NCBI RefSeq assembly: GCF_024339125.1
Contig: NZ_CP101417.1
Span: 1,860,001-1,924,000 of the forward strand
DNA from: Xanthomonas hortorum
Lineage (GTDB): Bacteria > Pseudomonadota > Gammaproteobacteria > Xanthomonadales > Xanthomonadaceae
Reading direction: 5' to 3'
DNA length: 64,000 nucleotides
Positions within the stretch are counted from its first letter, which is position 1. Every line of letters begins with the position of its first letter. A program made the translations under genes and the position numbers. The notes beneath the pieces are model-generated. The model did not search any database. It saw nothing but the letters and a program-made list of their open reading frames with translations, and was not told where the DNA came from. Below, in pieces: positions 22,255 through 30,187 of the stretch.

Positions 22255-24437
22255 TCGACACCGCATCCGTCCACCAGTTATTGTCGAGCCGCGCGCAGAT
22301 CGTCCCGGTGATGCAGACAGAGGCGGCCGAATGCGGTCTTGCCTGTCTGGTCATGGTCGCCGGATACCACGGCGACAGAATCGATCTCGCTCAGGTCCGG
22401 CGGCGGTTCAATATCTCGCTAAGAGGCGTGCGGCTCGAGCGGCTGGTACAGATCGGTCGCGCCATGGGCCTGGATGTCCGGGCAATGCGAGCCGAGCCTG
22501 ACTATCTGCAAGACCTAAAACAACCATGCATCCTGCATTGGGACATGTCGCACTTCGTCGTCCTGGAGCGCGTCGCGCGAGGTATTGCGCTACTCCACGA
22601 CCCTGCGCGAGGGACGCTGCGGTTACCGATATCCGAGGTCGGCAAACATTTCACTGGCGTCTTGCTGGAATTGCAGCCCGGCGCAGACTTCCGGCCTTCC
22701 GTTGAGGCGCCGCGGGTGTCCTTGCGGTCCCTGACAGGGCGCATTTTTGGCCTTAGGCGCGGATTGCTGCAGATCTTCGGCTTGGCATTGGCGATCGAGG
22801 TGCTTGCGCTGCTTTTGCCTTTCCAGATGCAGTGGGTTATCGACCACGTGTTGGTCTCAGCGGATATGCAGCTGCTCAAGATACTGACCATTGCCTTCTT
22901 GCTTACTGTCGTTTTCCAGACCATCTTGACAGTCGCGCGGAGCTGGATCGTCAGTTGGCTTGGCGCGTCATTGAATACGCAATGGATCACCAACTTGTTC
23001 GGCCATCTGATGCGGCTTCCGCTCGAGTACTTCGAGAAGCGGCATATGGGCGATGTGTTGTCGCGCTTTTCTTCATTGAAATCCATTCAGACCACATTGA
23101 CCGGCAGTTTTGTGGAGGCGATGCTCAATGGGCTGACGGGGTGCCTGGCCGTGGTGATCCTGATGGCCTATAGCCCGCCACTCACAGGCCTGGTGCTGGT
23201 TGCTTTTGCCCTGTATCTGGGCTTGCGTCTGGCGTGCTACCGGCTGCAGTTCGTGATCAGCCGTGATCAGTTGGCATATGCGGCACGTCAGCAGAGCGAA
23301 CTGATGGAGTCGGTTCGGGGCATCCAGGCGATCAAGCTTGCCAACAAGCAAGGGCTTCGCCAGGGCAGATTGTTCAGTGCCACAGCACAGAGCGTGCGTC
23401 TGGAAATGCAGACACAACGTTTTGGTCTTGCATTCAATGCGCTCAATCAGGGGCTGTTCGGGACGCAGAGAGTGTTTCTCATCGCCATCGGCGGTTACTT
23501 GGCGTTGAATGGAACATTGTCGGCCGGCATGCTCGTTGCCTTCCTGGCATACGCGGATCTTTTCACCAGCAGGGCTGCGGGCTTGGTCGACAAGTTCATC
23601 GAACTCAAGATGCTGCGTCTGCATGCCGAGCGGATCGCCGATATCGCCACGACTGCGCCGGAGCTGGATGAAATCTCCAGCTACAGCGGCCCGGAGCCCG
23701 CTCCCGAGATTTGGGTCAAGGGACTGAGTTTCCGCTATTCGGACGACGATCCATGGGTCATACGCAATCTCGATCTGCGCATCGAGGCGGGTGAGTCGGT
23801 TGCCATCGTGGGCCCCAGCGGCTGTGGCAAGTCCACCTTCGCCAAGTTGCTGCTGGGCCTGATCGAGCCGACCGAAGGAACCATCGAGGTCGGTGGAGTC
23901 GATATCCGCAAATTCGGACTGGAAAACTACAGGGCCATGGTGTCGGCAGTCATGCAGGATGATCAGCTGTTTGCCGGATCGTTGGCTGACAACATCGCAT
24001 TCTTCGATCCGGATTCGAATATCGAGCGGATCGCCAGCGCTGCGCAGCTGGCGGCAATCCATGACGATATCGCCAGGATGCCAATGGGATACGAATCTCT
24101 TGTCGGCGACATGGGTTCGATCCTGTCGGGTGGTCAACGCCAGCGCGTCATCCTGGCGCGTGCTTTGTACCGGCAGCCGAAGATCCTTGTGCTGGACGAG
24201 GCCACCAGCCATCTGGATTCCATCAGAGATCAGGTGGTCAACGCGCATATCAAGGCGATGAAAATGACCAGGATCATCATCGCGCACCGGCAGGAAACGA
24301 TCGCCTCTGCCGACCGCAGGATATCGCTTGTCGCCGATTCGCGAGACAAGCAGGCTGCCAGTCATGGCGCCGAAAGACTTGATGCCAGTGATGGTGTCGA
24401 GAAGCACGTCGGCAATCTCGCCGGCGAACTACCCTGA
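22251..24437 (+). CDS. C39-peptidase ABC transporter for double-glycine peptides
   Basis: A 728-residue bifunctional processing exporter. The N-terminal C39 peptidase (1-130) has the catalytic Cys in MQTEAAECGLACL (Cys 28, oxyanion Gln 22), His 101 in MSHFVVLE and Asp 117 in LLHDPARG. A six-helix TM domain spans about 160-440. The ATPase carries Walker A GPSGCGKST (about 521-529), signature LSGGQRQR (about 625), Walker B ILVLDEATSHLD and switch His in IIIAHRQ. Family members cut leader peptides after Gly-Gly and export the product through the adaptor. The start overlaps the HlyD-type stop, and the 55-residue precursor begins 19 bases after this stop, so it is the evident substrate. Confidence 0.95.
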   Translation: MIDTASVHQLLSSRAQIVPVMQTEAAECGLACLVMVAGYHGDRIDLAQVRRRFNISLRGVRLERLVQIGRAMGLDVRAMRAEPDYLQDLKQPCILHWDMSHFVVLERVARGIALLHDPARGTLRLPISEVGKHFTGVLLELQPGADFRPSVEAPRVSLRSLTGRIFGLRRGLLQIFGLALAIEVLALLLPFQMQWVIDHVLVSADMQLLKILTIAFLLTVVFQTILTVARSWIVSWLGASLNTQWITNLFGHLMRLPLEYFEKRHMGDVLSRFSSLKSIQTTLTGSFVEAMLNGLTGCLAVVILMAYSPPLTGLVLVAFALYLGLRLACYRLQFVISRDQLAYAARQQSELMESVRGIQAIKLANKQGLRQGRLFSATAQSVRLEMQTQRFGLAFNALNQGLFGTQRVFLIAIGGYLALNGTLSAGMLVAFLAYADLFTSRAAGLVDKFIELKMLRLHAERIADIATTAPELDEISSYSGPEPAPEIWVKGLSFRYSDDDPWVIRNLDLRIEAGESVAIVGPSGCGKSTFAKLLLGLIEPTEGTIEVGGVDIRKFGLENYRAMVSAVMQDDQLFAGSLADNIAFFDPDSNIERIASAAQLAAIHDDIARMPMGYESLVGDMGSILSGGQRQRVILARALYRQPKILVLDEATSHLDSIRDQVVNAHIKAMKMTRIIIAHRQETIASADRRISLVADSRDKQAASHGAERLDASDGVEKHVGNLAGELP

Positions 24438-24456
24438 AGCAGCCAAGGAGTAAGTA

Positions 24457-24624
24457 ATGGAAAACTTTGAACTCATGGAAAACTCGCGTCCCGTCGCTCA
24501 GCGCTTCGCACGTGAGATGACTCAGGAAGAAGTCAGTGCTGTGTCCTGCGGTGGTGCTGGCGATACGTTAGTCATCATCATTGTCGAGGCCATCGACACC
24601 GAAACGATCATTATCGTCAGCTAA
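24457..24624 (+). CDS. Graspetide precursor peptide (double-glycine leader)
   Basis: A 55-codon gene. ATG 24457 has AAGGAG with a six-base spacer. The leader (1-33) runs MENFELMENSRPV, AQRFAREMTQEEVSAVSCGG, ending in Gly32-Gly33, with the MTxEE-VxxVS pattern of double-glycine leaders. The 22-residue core (34-55) is AGDTLVIIIVE followed by AIDTETIIIVS. It contains a repeat of period 11: D36-T-L-V-I-I-I-V-E44 and D47-T-E-T-I-I-I-V-S55. Possible ester donors are Thr37, Thr48, Thr50 and Ser55; possible acceptors are Asp36, Glu44, Asp47 and Glu49; there is no Lys and no Cys in the core. G+C is 86 of 168 bases (51%). Its position between the C39 transporter and the ATP-grasp maturase supports the role. 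The product structure is inferred, not shown. Confidence 0.85.
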   Translation: MENFELMENSRPVAQRFAREMTQEEVSAVSCGGAGDTLVIIIVEAIDTETIIIVS

Positions 24625-24635
24625 GCGTCCCCCGG

Positions 24636-24661
24636 CATGGCGACATGCAGATGTCGCCATG
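24636..24661 (+). promoter_or_regulatory. Perfect 11-bp stem-loop between precursor and maturase
   Basis: CATGGCGACAT, loop GCAG, ATGTCGCCATG: a perfect 11-base-pair stem just after the precursor stop. No T-run follows. It could stabilise the precursor message, partly terminate, or be an RNA-processing site, making peptide more abundant than enzyme. Confidence 0.65.
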
Positions 24662-24692
24662 CTCCTGTCGCGCTTTGGAATGTGTTGCGTCT

Positions 24693-25778
24693 ATGGATGA
24701 AAATATCAGAAATGTGTTGATCGTCGCTCCGCGCAGCGACACGCATGCGTCCACAATTTCCGCGATGATCGCCGCATCGGGACATGCTGTCAGTCTGTTG
24801 GATACGGGACAATGGCCGTGTGGTCTCGACAGGTCCTTGCTGTATGGTCCGCAAGGAGTGAGTGTTGTTCGAGATGGTGCTCCTATTGTCTACGATGCGG
24901 CGTGGAGCCGCCGGTTGTTGTTCAATAAATCGGCGCCTGCGCATGTCCACGATCAGGACATAAAATTTATCAGGACCGAAGGGTTGCTGTTCGATCTGGG
25001 AGCAGTGGCCCTGCTTGCCGCCCGGCATGGTGTGAAGCGCTGGGTCAATGCGCCTCTGGTTGCACTCGCCGCCGATCAGAAGCCGCTGCAACTCGCCGCG
25101 GCACTGGCCAGTGGTCTGTTGGTGCCGGAGACCTTGATTAGTCACCGTCCCGACGATATTCATGCCTTTCGTCAAAAACATGCCGACGGTGTCGTCGTCA
25201 AGCCGTTCAATGTCGGTGCATGGGCAGATGGTGAGAACTACAGCGTCTCCTATGCGACACGTATTTCTCCCCAAGAGCAGCTGGCGGATGCGGATCTGCG
25301 CGCGTGTCCGACGACATATCAGCAGGTTGTCAGTCATCAAGGGGACCTGCGGGTGGTCTGCATGGGGGGCGAGTACTTCTGCATGCAGATGCGTCATTCC
25401 CTGGTGGGTGAGATCGACTATCGCGCTGTCAGGCATAAGACGACCATGCACTACGAGTGGGTGTCTTTGTATCCCGGCTTGCAGGAAAAGCTGGATGTGC
25501 TTCGATCGGCGTTGGGTGTCGACTTCTTCTGCGCGGATTTTGTCGTCCCTATTGCTGGAGGTGAGCCGGTATTTCTTGAGCTCAACCCGGGTGGACAGTT
25601 TCTCTATCTGGACGACAAGTCGCCTGGGATGGACATCGCGGGCAAGTTTTGTTCGTTCCTGGTTTACGGGAAAACAAGCAGGTATCAGGAATTTTTACGC
25701 TTAGAAAAACAGTCAAAAGCTGTTCAGGGCAAGGTTGGGATCGAGAGCTTTCCAGAATCGGGGGTTGCGTGCTCATGA
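24693..25778 (+). CDS. ATP-grasp peptide maturase (graspetide cyclase)
   Basis: A 361-residue cytosolic ATP-grasp enzyme of the MvdC/MvdD-like ribosomal-peptide maturase type. The N-terminal domain starts NVLIVAPRSDTHASTISAMI. The pre-ATP segment RWVNAPLVALAADQKPLQLAAALASG and LLVPETLISHRPDD, then GVVVKPFNVG (Lys for ATP) follow the maturase pattern. The C-terminal metal/ATP site is FFCADFVV and PVFLELNPGGQFLYLDD (E-x-N near residues 295-297). Known relatives phosphorylate Asp/Glu side chains of a precursor and let Ser/Thr/Lys attack to form macrocycles. ATG 24693 is chosen; an ATG at 24645 lies within the stem-loop and would add 16 unlikely residues. The stop overlaps the following start (ATGA). 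G+C and codon use are lower than flanking housekeeping genes. Confidence 0.88.
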   Translation: MDENIRNVLIVAPRSDTHASTISAMIAASGHAVSLLDTGQWPCGLDRSLLYGPQGVSVVRDGAPIVYDAAWSRRLLFNKSAPAHVHDQDIKFIRTEGLLFDLGAVALLAARHGVKRWVNAPLVALAADQKPLQLAAALASGLLVPETLISHRPDDIHAFRQKHADGVVVKPFNVGAWADGENYSVSYATRISPQEQLADADLRACPTTYQQVVSHQGDLRVVCMGGEYFCMQMRHSLVGEIDYRAVRHKTTMHYEWVSLYPGLQEKLDVLRSALGVDFFCADFVVPIAGGEPVFLELNPGGQFLYLDDKSPGMDIAGKFCSFLVYGKTSRYQEFLRLEKQSKAVQGKVGIESFPESGVACS

Positions 25779-26389
25779 AAGTTGTGATGCTAGGAATGCT
25801 GCTGTGGCAGCTGGCAACAATGGGACATGCCGTTGCCGGAACGGGCCATAGTTCGCAGCCGGACCACCAATCTATGAATGCCGCCTACCGCGAACAATTG
25901 CTAGCACTGGCCGATGCCGATCAGAAGATTCGTCAGCAGATTCGCGGTGCCTTCACGGTGCAACAGCTGCAGGCCAATCAAGGCGCAGCGAAAGAAATGG
26001 CAACGCGTCTGGTTGCGTCGCAACGGGAAAACCAAGCTGCGCTATCTGCATTGATTGAGAAATTCGGCTTTCCCGATGTCGCTTTGGTCGGCGAAGACGG
26101 TGCGCATGCCGGTTTTCTGGTCGCGCAACACTCCACTGACCGCAAGTTCCGCGATGAGTTCCTGAAGAATATCGAGGTTGCAGCGGCGGGCGGTTCTTAC
26201 AGCACTGCGGACATGGCATTGTTCGTGGATCGCAATCTGATCATGTCGGGCAAACCGCAACGCTATGGCACCCAGCGCAAGGCGGACGGCAGCCTGTTCG
26301 AGCTGGAGGATCCTGCGCGACTAGCGCAGAGAAGGGCAGAAATCGGCTTGCCGGACGAACAGAGCGGTTCGGGTGGTCTTGAACCATGA
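25775..26389 (+). CDS. Secreted DUF6624 protein coupled to maturase
   Basis: A 204-residue exported protein: signal peptide MKVVMLGMLLWQLATMGHAVAG, then a DUF6624 domain recognised by YREQLLALADADQKIRQQI, ENQAALSALIEKFGFPDVALVGEDGAHAGFLVAQH split over two segments, MALFVDRNLIMSGKPQRYGTQ and AQRRAEIGLPDEQ. DUF6624 has no established function that I know. The ATG overlaps the maturase TGA (ATGA), which argues that it belongs to the same operon and pathway, acting in the periplasm where the exported peptide arrives. An immunity, binding or processing role is possible but is inference. Confidence 0.8.
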   Translation: MKVVMLGMLLWQLATMGHAVAGTGHSSQPDHQSMNAAYREQLLALADADQKIRQQIRGAFTVQQLQANQGAAKEMATRLVASQRENQAALSALIEKFGFPDVALVGEDGAHAGFLVAQHSTDRKFRDEFLKNIEVAAAGGSYSTADMALFVDRNLIMSGKPQRYGTQRKADGSLFELEDPARLAQRRAEIGLPDEQSGSGGLEP

Positions 26390-26802
26390 GCGATATCCAA
26401 GTAGCAATGGGATGGCTTCTGATCAACGTAATGGGTCGCGCGTGCATGGTTGGATCGAATGCCTTGCGAGGCCTTGGTTCTTAGGTTTCCACTAGGCGAT
26501 GAAATGGGATCCTGTGTGTACTTTGCACCGCATGCTGTCGCTGGTTCCTAAGTCTGCCAAGCTTTTGCACCACAGTATTTTTTGCAGGCGCCAATCCAGC
26601 GTGTGCTCCGCTGTAAATCAGGCTTCGTCAGCGCATGCATGACACAAGCGGCATGATCTTCAACGTGCTGCCACTTTGTAATGCGATGCATATCACGCTA
26701 CACAGTCATCATCATGTTCGCCTATCGCTGCGATCATAACTAACGACTTCTCACACTTCGGCCTGCTGGCCATGATTCAGTTCCTTCAAACGAGCTGACG
26801 CC
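26390..26802. other. Gap between graspetide cluster and katB
   Basis: 413 bases with no convincing gene and no clear terminator after the DUF6624 gene. The katB promoter must lie here. I could not align a confident OxyR site, although a CTATCGCTGCGATCAT stretch near 26724 is dyad-like. Confidence 0.5.
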
Positions 26803-28326
26803 ATGCGCCCTGGATCCCTCATGGTGCTAGCCCTGCTAGCCCCGACGCTGATCGCCCCGCCGGTCTTCGCCCAATCCGTTCTGACCCGCGACAATGGCGC
26901 CAAGGTCGGTGACAACCAGAATTCTCAGACTGCCGGCCCGACCGGCCCGGCCTTGCTGCAGGACGTGCAGCTGATCCAGAAGCTGCAGCGCTTCGATCGC
27001 GAGCGCATCCCCGAGCGTGTGGTGCATGCCCGCGGCACCGGCGTCAAAGGCGAGTTCACCGCCACTGCCGATCTGTCCAGCCTGACCAAGGCCAAGGTGT
27101 TCAGCGCCGGCGAAAAGACCCCGGTATTCGTGCGCTTTTCCTCGGTTGTGCACGGCAACCACTCGCCGGAAACGTTGCGCGACCCGCACGGCTTCGCCAC
27201 CAAGTTCTATACCAGCGAAGGCAACTGGGATCTGGTCGGCAACAACTTCCCCACCTTCTTCATTCGCGATGCGATCAAGTTCCCCGACATGGTCCACGCG
27301 TTCAAGCCGGACCCGCGCACCAACCTGGATGACGATTCGCGCCGTTTCGATTTCTTCTCGCACGTGCCCGAAAGCACGCGCACGCTGACGCTGCTGTATT
27401 CCAACGAAGGCACGCCCGCTGGCTATCGCTTCATGGACGGCAACGGCGTGCATGCCTACAAGCTGGTCAATGCGCAGGGTGAAGTGCACTACGTCAAGTT
27501 CCATTGGAAGACGCTGCAAGGCATCAAGAACCTCGATCCCAAGCAGGTTGCCGCGGTCCAGTCCAAGGACTACAGCCACCTGACCAACGATCTGGTCGGT
27601 GCGATCAAGAAGGGCGACTTCCCGAAGTGGGACCTGTACGTGCAGGTGCTCAAGCCAGAAGACCTGGCCAAGTTCGATTTCGATCCGCTGGATGCCACCA
27701 AGATCTGGCCGGATGTGCCAGAGCAGAAGGTCGGCCAGATGGTGTTGAACAAGAACGTGGACAACTTCTTCCAGGAAACCGAGCAGGTGGCGATGGCGCC
27801 GGCCAACCTTGTGCCGGGTATCGAGCCGTCTGAAGACCGTCTGCTGCAGGGCCGTATCTTCTCCTACGCCGACACGCAGCTGTATCGCATCGGTACCAAC
27901 GGCCTGAGCCTGCCGGTCAACCGCCCGCGTGTGGCCGTCAATAACGGCAACCAGGATGGCGAAGCCAACACCGGGCACACCACCAGCGGCGTGAATTACG
28001 AGCCGAGCCGCCTGGAGCCGCGTCCGCAGGACACCGCTGCGCGTTACAGCGAGCTGCCGCTGTCGGGCACCACCCAGCAGGCCAAGATCACCCGCGAGCA
28101 GAACTTCAAGCAGGCTGGCGAGTTGTATCGGTCCTACAGCAAGAAGGATCGTGCCGACCTGGTGCAGAGTTTTGGCGAGTCGCTGGCCACCACCGACACC
28201 GAGAGCAAGCATCTGATGCTGTCGTTCCTGTACAAGGCCGACCCCGAATACGGCACCGGCGTGACTCGTGTTGCCAAGGGTGACCTGGCCCGCGTCAAGC
28301 AGTTGGCCTCCAGCCTGCAGGACTGA
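26803..28326 (+). CDS. katB: Periplasmic monofunctional catalase
   Basis: A 507-residue small-subunit haem catalase with a cleavable signal peptide (MRPGSLMVLALLAPTLIAPPVFAQS), so it detoxifies hydrogen peroxide outside the cytoplasm. The distal His is in RVVHARGTGVKGEF, the distal Asn in DLVGNNFPTFFIRD, and the proximal Tyr in RIFSYADTQLYRIG. Length and features match the KatB/KatA type of Pseudomonas and Xanthomonas, where expression is peroxide-inducible through OxyR. It is followed by ankB with 59 bases between, as in those genera. Xanthomonas literature also calls the pair katA-ankA. Confidence 0.93.
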   Translation: MRPGSLMVLALLAPTLIAPPVFAQSVLTRDNGAKVGDNQNSQTAGPTGPALLQDVQLIQKLQRFDRERIPERVVHARGTGVKGEFTATADLSSLTKAKVFSAGEKTPVFVRFSSVVHGNHSPETLRDPHGFATKFYTSEGNWDLVGNNFPTFFIRDAIKFPDMVHAFKPDPRTNLDDDSRRFDFFSHVPESTRTLTLLYSNEGTPAGYRFMDGNGVHAYKLVNAQGEVHYVKFHWKTLQGIKNLDPKQVAAVQSKDYSHLTNDLVGAIKKGDFPKWDLYVQVLKPEDLAKFDFDPLDATKIWPDVPEQKVGQMVLNKNVDNFFQETEQVAMAPANLVPGIEPSEDRLLQGRIFSYADTQLYRIGTNGLSLPVNRPRVAVNNGNQDGEANTGHTTSGVNYEPSRLEPRPQDTAARYSELPLSGTTQQAKITREQNFKQAGELYRSYSKKDRADLVQSFGESLATTDTESKHLMLSFLYKADPEYGTGVTRVAKGDLARVKQLASSLQD

Positions 28327-28333
28327 TCCACCC

Positions 28334-28365
28334 GACGGCATCGCGGCCTGTGCCGCGGTGCCGTC
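28334..28365 (+). terminator. Strong hairpin between katB and ankB
   Basis: GACGGCATCGCGGC, loop CTGT, GCCGCGGTGCCGTC: a 14-bp stem with one G-U pair, followed by CTCGTTTTC. It looks like an intrinsic terminator or attenuator inside the operon, which would give less ankB than katB message. Confidence 0.65.
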
Positions 28366-28385
28366 CTCGTTTTCGGGAGAGCCAC

Positions 28386-28961
28386 ATGCGCACCCTGCTA
28401 TTTCTGATGCTCGGCACCTTGTCTGCGGTTGCCAACGCTGCTTCACCCGCTTCTGTCCCTGCCAATACCACGAATGCGACCACCAACCCGGTGCAGATCA
28501 AGCTGCAGTTGCGCGAGTATTTTTTCGATGCGGCACGCGAAGGTCGGCAGGACATGCTCGCCGAGTTCATCCGCTCGCATTACGACCTCAACACTCGCGA
28601 CGAGAAGGGCTACACAGCCTTGATCCTGGCCGCCTATCACGGCCAGCGCCCGGCGGTGGAGCAGTTGCTCAATGCCGGCGCCGACCCATGTGCGCAGGAC
28701 AAACGCGGCAACACTGCGCTGATGGGCGCCATCTTCAAGGGCGAGCTGGGCATCGCCAAACGGTTAATGCAGGCCGATTGCGCCCCGGACCAGCGCAACA
28801 ATGCCGGCCAGACCGCGGCCATGTACGCGGCACTGTTTCAACGCACCGATGTCCTCAAGGATCTGGCTGCCAAAGGCGCAGACCTCAGCCTCAAGGACGG
28901 GCAGGGCAACGATGTGACCAAGCTGCAACGCGGCGAGTTCGCCACCGCGCCGGCGCGCTGA
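28386..28961 (+). CDS. ankB: Ankyrin-repeat periplasmic protein
   Basis: A 191-residue exported protein: signal peptide MRTLLFLMLGTLSAVANAA, then about four ankyrin repeats (FFDAAREGRQDMLAEFIRSH; DEKGYTALILAAYHGQRPAVEQLLNAGADP; DKRGNTALMGAIFKGELGIAKRLMQADCAP; NNAGQTAAMYAALFQRTDVLKDLAAKGADL). In Pseudomonas, AnkB is needed for full periplasmic KatB activity, possibly as a haem or folding helper, and the same role is expected here from gene order. ATG 28386 has GGGAGAGCCAC upstream. Confidence 0.9.
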   Translation: MRTLLFLMLGTLSAVANAASPASVPANTTNATTNPVQIKLQLREYFFDAAREGRQDMLAEFIRSHYDLNTRDEKGYTALILAAYHGQRPAVEQLLNAGADPCAQDKRGNTALMGAIFKGELGIAKRLMQADCAPDQRNNAGQTAAMYAALFQRTDVLKDLAAKGADLSLKDGQGNDVTKLQRGEFATAPAR

Positions 28962-28974
28962 GCGCGCCTTTCCT
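28952..28974 (+). terminator. Terminator overlapping the ankB stop
   Basis: GGCGCGC, loop TGA, GCGCGCC, then TTTCCT. The loop is the ankB stop codon. Confidence 0.55.
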
Positions 28975-29416
28975 GCTTGCCGGTCGGGTCCTACCCCAGT
29001 CAGCACCTCGACGAGCCGTGACAAGCGCGGTGAGCGGCAACCTGCTAGCTAGCCCCGCGCGGTCGTCCCACATCTGTCACGTCGGTTGCCTGCACCCGGC
29101 CATGGGCCGGATGTTCGGCTAAAGATCCGCGCATCAATCGCAGCTGCCGAAGCCGCCCTTTGGCGGCACCATCCGCCCCGTGTCGCCCCGCCGGTTTTCT
29201 GCCGCGCGTGCGTTGGAACTCTGGCGGAGGTGGTGATTTTTCTGCCAGTACGTCAGGAGTTTTCTGACGCTGAAACCTTTGTGCGCCAAGGCTTTGACAT
29301 AAATCTGAGCGCGCGCTGACTTGCTTGAAATTCATTGGAAAAAACCGCAGAAAACAGTTCAAGAAAGCGCTGGCAACGCCGATGCTGAAGCTATCGCACC
29401 TTGGAACCCCCGGACC
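28962..29416. other. Gap between ankB and a small membrane gene
   Basis: 455 bases. A 77-codon frame at 29086-29319 lacks coding character and I do not call it. Otherwise only the ankB terminator and the promoter region of the next gene. Confidence 0.5.
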
Positions 29417-29641
29417 ATGAAGCTCGATCCTTCCATCCCTTTCCTGATGTCCCTGCTCGCCATGGTGCTGTGCACCGCCACCGCCGTCGTGGCGCTGGTG
29501 TTTGGCCAGGTGCATGTCCTCGCCACCTCGTGGAGCTTCTACACCGTGCTGGGCACTGCCCTGATCACGCTAGTCGCCTCCTACCACGCACTCGGCAAGC
29601 CGCTGACTGCCGAAGAGCGCGTCGGTTTCCGCAACCCGTAA
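29417..29641 (+). CDS. Small two-helix membrane protein
   Basis: A 74-residue protein MKLDPSIPFLMSLLAMV... with two hydrophobic segments (FLMSLLAMVLCTATAVVALVFG and YTVLGTALITLVASYHALG) and a hydrophilic C-terminus KPLTAEERVGFRNP. The frame extends upstream, but ATG 29417 gives the natural N-terminus. Not recognised. Confidence 0.6.
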   Translation: MKLDPSIPFLMSLLAMVLCTATAVVALVFGQVHVLATSWSFYTVLGTALITLVASYHALGKPLTAEERVGFRNP

Positions 29642-30187
29642 GCATTGCTCGCGTCCAGGCGACGCGCGCAATCGCGCTGACGCCAGCAGTGGACGCAAGA
29701 AATCCCGCTTGTAAGCAATGATGTAGCGCGTTCGCTCGACAGGGGCGGACGCCGCCAGGGACGGCAGCATCCTGCTCGGCGAACGCTACACCCACTGCCA
29801 GACTCAGCCGGCCAAACTGGCCCACGCCACCGCTGAGACGGCGCGATGCCAGCAAATAGCGATGCCGCTCGACAGCGCTAGGATTTGGCGAGCTGGAACA
29901 AAAACAGCGCTAGCGCGATGTCGTTCTCCGCTCCGACGGCAGATGTGGCCGTGATGCTGGGTGCCGAAGCGCGCATCCAACGCAATCCATAACGCTCACA
30001 TCGTCTCGAATTCTGCCTGTCGATACGCTGTCGATCGCATGACGCTGCGAACAGCTGATCCTCCAGCAAGATCTGACAGCCAAGAGCTTCGGCATGGCTC
30101 ATGCGCTGCGGCAGATTCATCGGTGCCCGTGTAAGCTGTTGATCCTGCTCCGCATTCCGATGGCCGCTCACGGCGGCCAACTTGTTG
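29642..30187. other. Gap upstream of dusA holding a birA relic
   Basis: 546 bases without an intact gene. A minus-strand stretch at 29776-29865 resembles part of biotin-protein ligase (separate entry). The remainder shows nothing I recognise. Confidence 0.55.
29776..29865 (-). pseudogene. Relic fragment similar to birA catalytic region
   Basis: The minus strand reads HRYLLASRRLSGGVGQFG and RLSLAVGVAFAEQ. The intact BirA at 38332-39297 reads HIYLSASRRFSGGLGQLA and GLSLAVGVAVAEA in the same order, also clear at the DNA level. The similarity fades outside about 30 codons, with no BirA motifs on either side, so it is a decayed fragment of a second biotin-ligase-like gene or of a partial duplication. 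Confidence 0.65.

Noticed and set aside
24457..24624. Microviridin precursor
   Set aside because: The core lacks TxKxPSD and any Lys or Pro, and the leader has no PFFARFLE-like helix. Only the enzyme class is shared.
20974..25778. RaxABX-type sulfated peptide system
   Set aside because: The adaptor and C39 transporter resemble RaxA/RaxB, but there is no sulfotransferase, the peptide has no Tyr, and an ATP-grasp enzyme is present.
26390..26802. OxyR operator upstream of katB
   Set aside because: Dyad-like CTATCGCTGCGATCAT is present, but I could not fit the ATAG-N7-CTAT tetrad spacing with confidence.
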